DNA of 32,932 bases from Desulfuromonas sp. TF (lineage in GTDB: Bacteria > Desulfobacterota > Desulfuromonadia > Desulfuromonadales > ATBO01): the NCBI RefSeq assembly GCF_000472285.1, contig NZ_KI421419.1, forward strand, positions 1-32,932, given 5' to 3'. Each line of letters begins with the position of its first letter. Within the stretch, counting starts at the first letter, position 1. The notes under the pieces are model-generated. The model was given only the letters and a program-made list of their open reading frames with translations, ran no database searches and was not told where the DNA came from. The position numbers and the translations under genes were made by a program. Positions 23,823 to 30,888 of this stretch are shown in pieces.

Positions 23823-24832
23823 GGCTGCGCCTCCTTGTGAGAATCAACCTTTTTGGCCGACGTCGGACTCCCGCCGATCCACCCCCGCCCCAAGTCAGCG
23901 ACCTTGGGAAAGAGACTGGCCACTCCGTGGGGGAGAAAAAGGACCACGGCGATGATGATGCCGCCGAACAGCAGCTGCCAGTGCGGGGTCAGTTCCGGGA
24001 GGAAGTTCTGCAACAGGACAACTGCGAAGGCGCCGAGCACCGGACCATAAAGCGTTCCCATGCCACCGAGAATGACGATCGCAATGACGATGCCGGACTC
24101 ATGCCAGCTCAAAAAAGCCGGATTGATATACCCGGTGTGGGCCGCCTCCAGGAATCCCGCCAGTCCCGCCAGGGTGCCGGCAAGAACAAAGCTCACGAGC
24201 TTATACCGATTGGTGGCATATCCCAGCGCCTGCACCCGATGTTCATTGGCGCGAATCGCCGTGATGACCCGTCCGAAGGGGGCGCGCAGGATCATCTTCA
24301 GGAAGAGGAAAGCGACCACCAGGCAAGTCAGGGTGAAATAATAAAAATGGCTATCCTTATCCAGTCCGAGAAGATCTTCGGAGCCGAGCATCAGCACCGG
24401 CTTCAGGAAGAGAAAGATGCCGTCATCGCCGCCGAAGCGGGGTGACTCGAAGAAGAAATAGAAGAACATCTGCGCAAAGGCCAGGGTGATCATGATGAAA
24501 TAAATGCCGGTTGTGCGGACGCTGATCCAACCGATCGCCAGGGCCGCCAGGGCCGCGGCCGCCAGGGAAAGGGGAAGCGCCTGCCATAGATGGATGACTT
24601 CGGCATTCTGGAATGCGATGCCCAGCGTGTAGGCACCAATCCCGTAAAAAGCGGCGTGACCGAAACTGACCAGACCGGTAAAGCCGATCAGCAGGTCAAG
24701 GCTCATCGCGAAGATGGCAAGAATAAGGATCCGGCTCACCAATCCAACATAGAAACCGGAAAGAAACAGGGGAACCAGCGCCAGGATCAGAAGCGCCAGC
24801 AGCAACGGCAGGTAACGTCTCATCGACAGCAT
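23819..24832 (-). CDS. livM: branched-chain/aromatic acid ABC transporter permease LivM
   Basis: A 337-residue inner-membrane permease of the LivM type, with about eight to ten hydrophobic segments. Family features are SLDLLIGFTGLVSFGHAAFYGIGAY split across residues ~43-68, AIRANEHRVQALGYATNRYKL (the cytoplasmic coupling loop, ~192-212) and GGMGTLYGPVLGAF near 255. The last ~25 residues are polar and may be a cytoplasmic tail. ATG 24832 was chosen; ATG 24823 would shorten it by three residues and has a poorer ribosome site. It starts 1 base after the livH stop. Together with LivH it forms the channel for the substrate delivered by the Tat-type binding protein at 25792. Confidence 0.92.
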   Translation of the reverse strand: MLSMRRYLPLLLALLILALVPLFLSGFYVGLVSRILILAIFAMSLDLLIGFTGLVSFGHAAFYGIGAYTLGIAFQNAEVIHLWQALPLSLAAAALAALAIGWISVRTTGIYFIMITLAFAQMFFYFFFESPRFGGDDGIFLFLKPVLMLGSEDLLGLDKDSHFYYFTLTCLVVAFLFLKMILRAPFGRVITAIRANEHRVQALGYATNRYKLVSFVLAGTLAGLAGFLEAAHTGYINPAFLSWHESGIVIAIVILGGMGTLYGPVLGAFAVVLLQNFLPELTPHWQLLFGGIIIAVVLFLPHGVASLFPKVADLGRGWIGGSPTSAKKVDSHKEAQP

Positions 24833-24833
24833 C

Positions 24834-25703
24834 TCAGACCGCCCTTCCGAACAGCCCTTGAGGCCGCCACAACAGAATCACGGCCATCATCGCATAGACT
24901 GCCATACTGGCCATTTCAGGGAGCAGGACCTTGCCGAAAGTGCTCACCAGCCCGATCAGCATGGCGCCGACGAAGGCCCCCTTGATAGAGCCGGTGCCGC
25001 CGATGACCACCACCACGAAGGAGATGATCAGGATGTTTTCACCCATTCCCGGATAAACCGAGTCCACCGGCGCCGCCAGCATCCCGGCGAAGGCGGCCAG
25101 GGCCACACCCAGGCTGAAAACAATGGCGAACAGGCGATTGACGTCGATGCCGAGGGCCTGCACCATCTCCCGGTTGCTGGACCCTGCCCGGATCATCATC
25201 CCCAGGCGGGTCTTCTGGATCACCCAGTACATGGCAGCGGCAATAACGATGCAGGCCGCCGATATGAAGAGGCGATAGACGGGGTACACCTGGTTCTCGG
25301 TCAGGGGGATCGAACCGGCAAGTGCCGCCGGTATCGCCACTCCGTGAACATTGTTTCCCCAGAGGATCCGTTGCAGCTCGTTGAAGACGAGAATCAGGGC
25401 AAACGTCAGCAGAACCTGATAGAGATGGTCCCGCCGATACAGAAAGGAAATGGCGAAACGCTCCACGGCATACCCGAGGATCAGGGCCAGGGGGAGTCCC
25501 AGCAGGATGCCGAGCCAGAGACTGCCGGTCATGCCGGACAACCAGTAGGACAGGTAGGCCCCGATCATGTAGAAGGAGCCATGGGCCAGATTGATAATCC
25601 CCATGATCCCGAACAACAGGGTCAGGCCGCTGGCGACCAGGAACAGCAGAAAGCCGTATTGGATTCCGTTGAGGAGTTGAACCAGGTAAAAAGAAATTTC
25701 CAT
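24834..25703 (-). CDS. livH: branched-chain/aromatic acid ABC transporter permease LivH
   Basis: A 289-residue inner-membrane permease of the LivH type. It opens with the usual LVQLLNGIQYGFLLFLVASGLTL region and GIINLAHGSFYMIGAYLSY (residues ~34-52), has the coupling loop IRAGSSNREMVQALGIDVNRLFA (~172-195, shown in two overlapping parts in the family), and GGTGSIKGAFVGAMLIGLV near 236. The ATG follows GAAGAG on the reverse strand. A strong hairpin lies just upstream, separating it from the binding-protein gene. The transporter type usually carries branched-chain amino acids, but in operons with aryl-CoA ligases it commonly carries aromatic acids. Confidence 0.93.
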   Translation of the reverse strand: MEISFYLVQLLNGIQYGFLLFLVASGLTLLFGIMGIINLAHGSFYMIGAYLSYWLSGMTGSLWLGILLGLPLALILGYAVERFAISFLYRRDHLYQVLLTFALILVFNELQRILWGNNVHGVAIPAALAGSIPLTENQVYPVYRLFISAACIVIAAAMYWVIQKTRLGMMIRAGSSNREMVQALGIDVNRLFAIVFSLGVALAAFAGMLAAPVDSVYPGMGENILIISFVVVVIGGTGSIKGAFVGAMLIGLVSTFGKVLLPEMASMAVYAMMAVILLWRPQGLFGRAV

Positions 25704-25730
25704 TATCTATCTCTTCAGGATTATTTTTAT

Positions 25731-25761
25731 CCGCCCGACGCACCGGATGTGCGTCGGGCGG
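25731..25761 (-). other. Strong intercistronic hairpin between binding protein and LivH
   Basis: A 13-bp perfect stem (25731-25743 with 25749-25761) has a 5-base loop and is very GC-rich. In the direction of transcription it is followed by an A-rich run (ataaaaataa), not a T-run, so it should not be a standard terminator. It more likely protects the 3' end of the binding-protein message, giving more binding protein than permease, as in other ABC operons. Confidence 0.65.
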
Positions 25762-25791
25762 GATGGAACGGCTTTCATTCACGGTAAAAGC

Positions 25792-27003
25792 TTACATCGA
25801 GCACCCTTCGGCCGGATCAGACTGATCCTTTGCGGCGACCCGGATGACACGGTTCTCCCCTTTGACCACTTCCCGGAGGTAGATATCATGAATCGGGTTG
25901 TGTGACGGGGAGAAACGCAGCTTGCCGCGCGGACTGGCGATTTCGGCCTTCTCCATGGCCCGGATCATTTCGGCTCGGGCACCGGTATCCCCCTTGACCG
26001 CGTCCATTCCCCGGAGGATGAGTTCCCCGGCATCATAACCCTGGACGGCATAGACGTCGGCCTCCTGGCCGGTGGCCTTCTTGAAGGCGGCCCGGAACTT
26101 ATGATTCTCTGGGATATCCAGGGTATCGGCGTAGTGCAGGACGGTGCGCACTCCTTCAGCGGCTGCGCCCTGGGCTTCCAGTACCCCTTCGGTGATGAAA
26201 CCGGCCCCGTAGAGCTTGATGGAATCCTTCAGCCCGGCAGCAGCAAAGTCCTTGACGAACTTGGCAGCGCCGCCGCCGGCGTAGAAGGTGTAGATCGCAT
26301 CCGGCTTGAGGGCGGCAAGCTCCGTCAGATAGGCCTGGAAGTCCACTTCCGGGAAGGGTGTCGCAATCTCCTTGACCAGGGTGCCGCCCCCCGCCAGGAA
26401 AGATTCCTTGAAGCCGGCGGCGACTTCCTTGCCGAAACCATAGTTCCAGTACACCAGGGCCACCCGTTTGTGGCCGTCTTCCAGCATCACCGGTCCGCCC
26501 GGGTAGCCCATCTGGTAACTGGAAAAGGAGGTGCGGAAGATGTTCGGGGCGCAGAGGGAACCGGTCAACTGGTCGGCGCCGGCATTGGTGACAACCGTAA
26601 TGGGACCTTGATCGCCTCGGGCCATCTTGACCATGACCATGCCGACTCCGGAATGCACCGGTCCGATCAGGAAATCGACCTTGTCCCTCTTGATCAGCCG
26701 GTTGGTCAGCTCCGGCGCCTTGGCCGGATTCGCCTCGCTGTCGACATCGATGAACTCGATCTCCCGTCCTCCCAGTTTGTTGCCTGCCTCGGCAAGGCGC
26801 AGCTTGAGGGCATCACGGCAGAAGGTGCCGAGTTTGGCATAAGTGCCGGTATAGGGGAGCAGGAAACCGACTTTGACCTTAGCCTGAGCGCCGATGGCGA
26901 ACCGCGGCGGCACGAAGAGCGATGCCGCAGCCAATCCCGCCGTAGCCGCCGTACCCTTAATCAAATCGCGTCTGGTGATCCCCTTTTTTTCCTCGTTGCT
27001 CAT
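25792..27003 (-). CDS. ABC transporter substrate-binding protein, Tat-exported (LivK/aromatic-acid type)
   Basis: A 403-residue periplasmic binding protein of the type-I fold family (Peripla_BP_6). The N-terminus has a twin-arginine signal, ITRRDLIKG at residues ~9-17, then a weakly hydrophobic AATAGLAAASLFV segment, instead of a Sec lipoprotein signal. The mature part starts KVKVGFLLPYTGTYAKLG and has EFIDVDSEANPAKA, LIGPVHSGVGMVM and YAVQGYDAGELI, typical of binding proteins for aromatic acids and branched-chain amino acids. The ATG follows GGAGG 6 bases upstream. It supplies substrate to LivHMGF encoded downstream and lies after a benzoate-CoA ligase, so benzoate or a hydroxybenzoate is the natural guess. 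Confidence 0.9.
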   Translation of the reverse strand: MSNEEKKGITRRDLIKGTAATAGLAAASLFVPPRFAIGAQAKVKVGFLLPYTGTYAKLGTFCRDALKLRLAEAGNKLGGREIEFIDVDSEANPAKAPELTNRLIKRDKVDFLIGPVHSGVGMVMVKMARGDQGPITVVTNAGADQLTGSLCAPNIFRTSFSSYQMGYPGGPVMLEDGHKRVALVYWNYGFGKEVAAGFKESFLAGGGTLVKEIATPFPEVDFQAYLTELAALKPDAIYTFYAGGGAAKFVKDFAAAGLKDSIKLYGAGFITEGVLEAQGAAAEGVRTVLHYADTLDIPENHKFRAAFKKATGQEADVYAVQGYDAGELILRGMDAVKGDTGARAEMIRAMEKAEIASPRGKLRFSPSHNPIHDIYLREVVKGENRVIRVAAKDQSDPAEGCSM

Positions 27004-27042
27004 CTTGAATCCTCCACATGGCTATTGTTGTCGGTCGCTCAG

Positions 27043-27059
27043 CCTGACAGGATGTCAGG
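27043..27059 (-). other. Short hairpin between benzoate-CoA ligase and binding-protein genes
   Basis: cctgaca (27043-27049) and tgtcagg (27053-27059) form a perfect 7-bp stem with a 3-base loop in the 142-base gap. No T-run follows in the direction of transcription. It may be a processing or attenuation structure; nothing else is seen in the gap. Confidence 0.4.
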
Positions 27060-27145
27060 AAGGCTAACCGGCCGCTTAGCTTGCAATGCTTTTGTATTGA
27101 ACATAGATGCAGCTGATCATGGAAGAGCGGCGGAATCCGCTGTAG

Positions 27146-28762
27146 CTATAGGACTTGAGATGCCTTATCCTCCGAACCCGAGGATGAGGATCCGGTCCGC
27201 AGCTTGAATCTCTGGATTTTGCCCGTGGCCGTCTTGGGCAATTCAGGGACGAACCGGAACCACCGCGGATATTTGTAGGGAGCCAGTCCTTTTTTACAAA
27301 AATCCAGCAGGTCCGCCTCGAGAGCTTCTCCGGCATCGGCCGGATTTTTAAGGACGATAAAGGCCTCGGGCTTAATAAGCCCGGCTCCGTCGGCATGCCC
27401 CACCACCGCCACTTCCAGGACCTGGGGATGCTCGATGAGCTTGGCCTCGATCTCGAAGGGCGAGCACCAGATCCCCCCGACCTTCAGCATGTCGTCATTG
27501 CGTCCGCAATAATGGTAGTATCCGGTCTCGTCCTGCACATAGGTATCGCCCGTGTCGAGCCAGCCATCGACCATGGTCCGGGCGCTCTTCTCCGGATTGT
27601 TCCAATAGCAGCGAGCGGTCGAGTCGCCCTTGATCCAGAGCCGGCCGCTCTCCCCCCGAGGCACTTCCTTTCCTTCGTCATCGGTAATGCGCAACTGGTA
27701 GCCAGGTACGGCTCTTCCGCTGGAGCCCGGCTTGATGTCGTTAAGCTGGTTGGAGATGAAGATATGCAGTGCCTCGGTGGAGCCGATGCCGTCGAGGATG
27801 ACTAATCCGGTCTGCTTCCTCCAGCGATTAAAGATATCGGCAGGAAGGGCCTCACCGGCAGAGACGCAGAGTCGAATCGACGAGAGATCAGGCCGTTCTG
27901 TTTCCAATGCCTGCAACTGGGCTGAGTAGAGAGTCGGAACCCCGAAATACAGGGTGGGCTTGAACCGTTCTATGGTCTTGAAAGTCGATTGCGGCGTGGG
28001 CCGGGAATCATCAAGAACCGTACTGGCGCCGACCCAGAGGGAGAAGGTCATGCCGTTGCCCAAACCGTAAGCGAAAAAGAGCTTAGCCGCGGAAAAGCAG
28101 ATATCGTCTTCGCGGATTCCAAGCGTCTCGACCCCATAGAAATGGCTGGTCACCACCATATCGCGGTGACGGTGCACTGCACCCTTCGGACTTCCTGTCG
28201 ACCCTGAGGAGTAGAGCCAGAAGCCGTCATCTTCGGCCGTGGTCGGCGCCGGTTCCAGATCGGTGGCGGCATTACGGAGCAAACCCTGCAGACTTTCACT
28301 GCCTTCAGTCAAAAGACAGTGCGGCTTGACTGCAACCTGTGACAGAGCGCCATCGATCTCTCCGGCGAATTCAGGCGAGTAGATGACCGCAGTACAACCG
28401 GAATCGGCAATGATGTAGGCATAATCCTTGGCGCGCAGCAGAGTATTGACAGGGACCGGAATCAGACCGGCCTTGATGGCACCCCAGAAGACATAAAAGA
28501 ATTCGGGGCAGTCTTTTATAATCATGATGACGCGCTCGCCTCGGCCGATCCCCAGAGCAAGAAGAGCATTACCGCAGCGATTGACGTTTTCAGCCAATTC
28601 TCGGTAAGTAACTTCCTCTCCATGATTGGTCCTGATCGCGACTTTGTCAGCTCGCCCTTCTCGCAGGTGGCGGTCGACAAAAGGAACAGCAACATTGAAG
28701 ACCGGGGCAAAGTTCAACCCGGATTTATCCCCGGCATTTACTTCCACAGTGTGATTTTGCAT
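27146..28762 (-). CDS. badA: benzoate-CoA ligase family protein
   Basis: A 538-residue ANL ligase that activates benzoate or a substituted benzoate to its CoA ester in the cytoplasm. The P-loop SSGSTGSPKG is at residues 185-194. FSAAKLFFAYGLGNGMTF, then GIGSTEALHIFISN, are typical of benzoate-CoA ligases (BadA/BclA/BamY); the last places the aryl-binding pocket. YCGRNDDMLKVGGIWCSPFE is the hinge region, and K in ATGKIQR near the C-terminus is the adenylation lysine. I chose ATG 28762, with AGGAG 7 bases upstream, over a longer reading from 28831 without a ribosome site. It heads the operon with the Liv-type transporter, coupling uptake to activation. Whether it prefers benzoate or hydroxy-/aminobenzoate cannot be read off. 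Confidence 0.92.
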   Translation of the reverse strand: MQNHTVEVNAGDKSGLNFAPVFNVAVPFVDRHLREGRADKVAIRTNHGEEVTYRELAENVNRCGNALLALGIGRGERVIMIIKDCPEFFYVFWGAIKAGLIPVPVNTLLRAKDYAYIIADSGCTAVIYSPEFAGEIDGALSQVAVKPHCLLTEGSESLQGLLRNAATDLEPAPTTAEDDGFWLYSSGSTGSPKGAVHRHRDMVVTSHFYGVETLGIREDDICFSAAKLFFAYGLGNGMTFSLWVGASTVLDDSRPTPQSTFKTIERFKPTLYFGVPTLYSAQLQALETERPDLSSIRLCVSAGEALPADIFNRWRKQTGLVILDGIGSTEALHIFISNQLNDIKPGSSGRAVPGYQLRITDDEGKEVPRGESGRLWIKGDSTARCYWNNPEKSARTMVDGWLDTGDTYVQDETGYYHYCGRNDDMLKVGGIWCSPFEIEAKLIEHPQVLEVAVVGHADGAGLIKPEAFIVLKNPADAGEALEADLLDFCKKGLAPYKYPRWFRFVPELPKTATGKIQRFKLRTGSSSSGSEDKASQVL

Positions 28763-28879
28763 AGCGTTCTCCTGATTCGCGGCTTTCCGATGGCACATTG
28801 GCCCCCGCCGCCGCAGAGTCTTTCCGAGCACATCGGAAGTCTATAAAATATTGTTCTAAAAAGTTTAGCACAGTGTCCT

Positions 28880-28894
28880 GCAAAATCACCACCC
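28880..28894 (-). promoter_or_regulatory. Possible sigma-54 (-24/-12) site for the benzoate-CoA ligase operon
   Basis: Read on the reverse strand, GG (28893-28892), ten bases, then GC (28881-28880) give the spacing required for sigma-54; the -12 side reads TTTTGCA, a good match, but the -24 side (GGTGG) is weak. The start would fall about 105 bases before the ATG. The only reason to weigh it is the sigma-54 activator encoded nearby. Confidence 0.25.
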
Positions 28895-28939
28895 AGAATT
28901 TCTGACCTATTTAAATATATTTCACAACTATTCGATTTC

Positions 28940-28945
28940 ATTATA
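28940..28945 (-). promoter_or_regulatory. Perfect TATAAT -10-like box upstream of benzoate-CoA ligase
   Basis: The reverse strand has TATAAT at 28945-28940, preceded by a run of seven T residues, but no convincing -35 hexamer at 16-18 bases. It would give a leader of about 170 bases. It competes with the sigma-54-like site as the promoter of this operon. Confidence 0.3.
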
Positions 28946-29221
28946 TAAAAAAATTGGAATAAGAGTACCACCTTACTTTATACAGGTGTTATCAATGCCT
29001 CATTGTGCAAAATATTGAACGACCGTGTAAAAAACTGACGTTGAGCTTATGGAAAACCCTTTCGTTCGAAGAGCAATCCGCGATGAGGCAGATGTACCCC
29101 ATTAAATATACCATCTGAAATTGGAAGTTCAGTGGTTTAGCCTCCGGGTTGCAGGTTCGGGTCCGCTTCGACGCCTAATTGCCTCACCCTGCACGCCGAT
29201 GAAAGTCCCCTGAAGTTCCCC

Positions 29222-29250
29222 TTGACAATTACCAGGTTCTTTTGTAAATT
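29222..29250 (+). promoter_or_regulatory. Sigma-70-type promoter for the small ORF at 29352
   Basis: A perfect TTGACA (29222-29227), a 17-base spacer and TAAATT (29245-29250). Transcription would start near 29257, about 95 bases before the small gene's ATG. It is the best housekeeping-type promoter seen in the window. Confidence 0.6.
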
Positions 29251-29351
29251 TCGCATAGCAGACAAAGGATATTTTACCATTCGGGCCATTTAAAAAACAT
29301 CATCTGGGATAAAAACACGTAAAGTGTCCCGGCTTCACCAAGGAGCAGACA

Positions 29352-29561
29352 ATGAAACTTCTCTGCTTTCTGAAAAGCAGCAGATCCGATTCACGGCCCA
29401 TCATTCTCCATGAGAGTGACAGTCTCGATGACCTGAAATCCATAGCCATGGAGTATGCGAGCACCAACCCGAGTTTCCGGGCCAACTGGGAACCCAATGG
29501 TGGTCGTGATCGCCAGGAACTGAAAGTCGAATTCGACTATCGTCTGGAAATTCAGGCGTGA
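29352..29561 (+). CDS. Small hypothetical protein, 69 residues
   Basis: I do not recognise this protein. The ATG has a good AAGGAG ribosome site 7-8 bases upstream and a strong promoter about 100 bases before, which is why I accept it as a gene despite its size. The product is soluble, with no membrane segment or signal: a basic start (MKLLCFLKSSRSDSR), an acidic helix-like middle (DSLDDLKSIAMEYA) and an amphipathic end with alternating residues (ELKVEFDYRLEIQ) that looks like a final beta strand. It has one cysteine (C5) and no metal motif. A 7-bp hairpin follows the stop at 29591-29614. Function unknown. Confidence 0.55.
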   Translation: MKLLCFLKSSRSDSRPIILHESDSLDDLKSIAMEYASTNPSFRANWEPNGGRDRQELKVEFDYRLEIQA

Positions 29562-29590
29562 GTCTTCAAGCAACAGAAGGTGGAAGGGTG

Positions 29591-29614
29591 GCTACGGCTT
29601 AACGGAACCGTAGC
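29591..29614 (+). terminator. Hairpin after the small ORF, possible terminator
   Basis: gctacgg (29591-29597) and ccgtagc (29608-29614) pair perfectly. Flanking bases (ggtggaagggtg / cacctctcctccaacc) extend it imperfectly. There is no T-run, so it is at best a weak or factor-dependent terminator. Confidence 0.35.
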
Positions 29615-29901
29615 ACACCTCTCCTCCAACCCCTCCTTCCTCACTGCTGCTTCAGCTCCAAGAGTTACCCCTTTCAGATCTCCACCCCTCGGGGACGCGA
29701 GCCTCTGCCTTTAAAATTCTCCGATCCGCTTTTCAAGAAGAATGCCTGGCTCCGCAAAGGGAAGCCAAAGGAAAAGCCTTGTATTTTGGCCACTCTTGTG
29801 GTAAGCCGGTACGATGTTTTTTCAAAAGGCCACCCGGGAACAACTGACGTAATGTGCGCCCAGAGCACCGCAGAGGCAGAATTGTTTGATGGGATATCGA
29901 A
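29615..29901. other. Intergenic region before the GNAT gene
   Basis: About 290 bases with no supported gene, no convincing promoter hexamers and no repeat longer than a few bases. Short open frames on the reverse strand here have no ribosome sites. Confidence 0.45.
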
Positions 29902-30345
29902 ATGACTGATCAGATCTTCATCCGGAATGCCGTCCCGGCCGACCTCGATGCCGTGATTTCATTAGATGAGACGACGACCCAGGAAGAAAAGCCGGCTTAT
30001 TGGCGCGAAATCTTCGATCGGTACGTTGGAGGGGGAAGAGACGATCGCTTTTTCCTCGTTGCAGAAACTCACGCCTTGCCTGTCGGTTTCATCATCGGGG
30101 AGGTCCGGGCCTGGGAATTTGGTTCGCCTCCGTGTGGCTGGGTTTTTGCGCTCACCGTCTCGGACCAAGCACGCGAGATGGGAATCGGCCAGAAAATGTT
30201 CGAGGAAATATGTAAACGATTGAAGCAGGTTGGCATCACGACAGTGCGTACCATGGTGGATCGCGACAATAAACTGACCCTGTCGTTCTTTCGCAGCCAG
30301 GGATTGCGCACGGGTCGATATGTCGAACTCGAAAAAGAGATTTAA
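29902..30345 (+). CDS. GNAT-family N-acetyltransferase
   Basis: A 147-residue acetyltransferase of the GNAT superfamily, which moves an acetyl group from acetyl-CoA to an amine. It begins IFIRNAVPADLDAVISLDE, the usual first strand and helix. The acetyl-CoA pyrophosphate loop is REMGIGQKMFEEI near residues 91-103 (pattern R-x-M-G-I-G), preceded by the strand WVFALTVSD, and the closing segment NKLTLSFFRSQGLRTG matches the family's last motif. Length is normal for a single-domain member. The substrate (ribosomal protein, antibiotic, small amine) is not predictable. It lies 73 bases before the Rrf2-type gene, with which it may be transcribed. The ribosome site is weak (TGGGA). Confidence 0.85.
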   Translation: MTDQIFIRNAVPADLDAVISLDETTTQEEKPAYWREIFDRYVGGGRDDRFFLVAETHALPVGFIIGEVRAWEFGSPPCGWVFALTVSDQAREMGIGQKMFEEICKRLKQVGITTVRTMVDRDNKLTLSFFRSQGLRTGRYVELEKEI

Positions 30346-30374
30346 AGGTTTCAGGAGTCTCAGCTAACCTTTTT

Positions 30375-30392
30375 GCAATAGATCGATATTGC
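30375..30392 (+). promoter_or_regulatory. Inverted repeat, possible operator before the Rrf2-type gene
   Basis: gcaata (30375-30380) and tattgc (30387-30392) are separated by gatcga, ending 26 bases before the Rrf2-type ATG. With one mismatch the arms extend to eight bases. Its position suits an autoregulatory operator, and the size fits a dimeric winged-helix regulator. Confidence 0.4.
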
Positions 30393-30418
30393 GAACTTAC
30401 CTCAGAGTGGACCCTGCA

Positions 30419-30850
30419 ATGAAGCTTAACAAGGCAAGCCTGTATGCCCTATTTGCCGTACTCGAACTGGCCAGCGACCGCGAACGCCAGCTCTCGACCA
30501 CTGACATCGCCGATAAATACAAGATCTCAACCCATCATCTGGCGAAAGTGCTGCGTACCCTGGTACGCTCGGGAATGGTTCAGGCAGTGCGCGGCGCCGG
30601 GGGCGGGTATAAGTTCGCCGGAACCGTAAATCGAACGACATTGCTGGACGTCATTCAAATATTCGAGACCCTCGAATCGGAACTTGATGTGCCGGACCAG
30701 GGGAGCCAGGCAAGCGCACCCGTCGTGGAGGAACTTAAAAGCATTACCGCCGAGATCGACGACCTCACCAAGGCGGTCCTCGATACGATCACCCTGGAGA
30801 CAGCTATCAACAACACCCGTCAGCGCGCCAGGGAAAAGCAGCAACCTTGA
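30419..30850 (+). CDS. Rrf2-family transcriptional regulator
   Basis: A 143-residue regulator with an N-terminal winged helix (residues 1-75): KASLYALFAVLELAS, the recognition part ISTHHLAKVLRTLVRSGMV, then the family wing RGAGGGYKFA. The C-terminal half is a helical dimerisation region. It has no cysteine at all, so the 2Fe-2S-binding triad of IscR/NsrR-type members is absent and it must sense something else or act through another partner. ATG 30419 starts at MKLNKASLY, the usual family start; an in-frame start at 30389 would add ten unconserved residues. It is convergent with the amidohydrolase, and might control it, the AOR gene, or itself through the repeat at 30375. Confidence 0.9.
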   Translation: MKLNKASLYALFAVLELASDRERQLSTTDIADKYKISTHHLAKVLRTLVRSGMVQAVRGAGGGYKFAGTVNRTTLLDVIQIFETLESELDVPDQGSQASAPVVEELKSITAEIDDLTKAVLDTITLETAINNTRQRAREKQQP

Positions 30851-30888
30851 TGGCGCCGCCAAGCCACCCCCTTCTCTCGGCCGTAAAT

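Larger units (their letters stand above)
28763..29221. other. AT-rich intergenic region upstream of benzoate-CoA ligase
   Basis: About 460 bases without a supported gene. The section 28850-28980 is strongly AT-rich and holds the candidate promoters for the reverse-strand operon. From 29040 to 29200 the composition returns to normal; a stretch near 29143-29175 resembles the 3' half of a tRNA but lacks a valid T-stem. No repeats of note. Confidence 0.5.

Noticed and set aside
29143-29185. tRNA-like 3' half (GGTTCGGGTCC next to cgacgcc)
   Set aside because: The T-loop lacks the conserved A58, the T-stem does not pair beyond two bases, and no acceptor or anticodon arm was found upstream. At most a decayed fragment.
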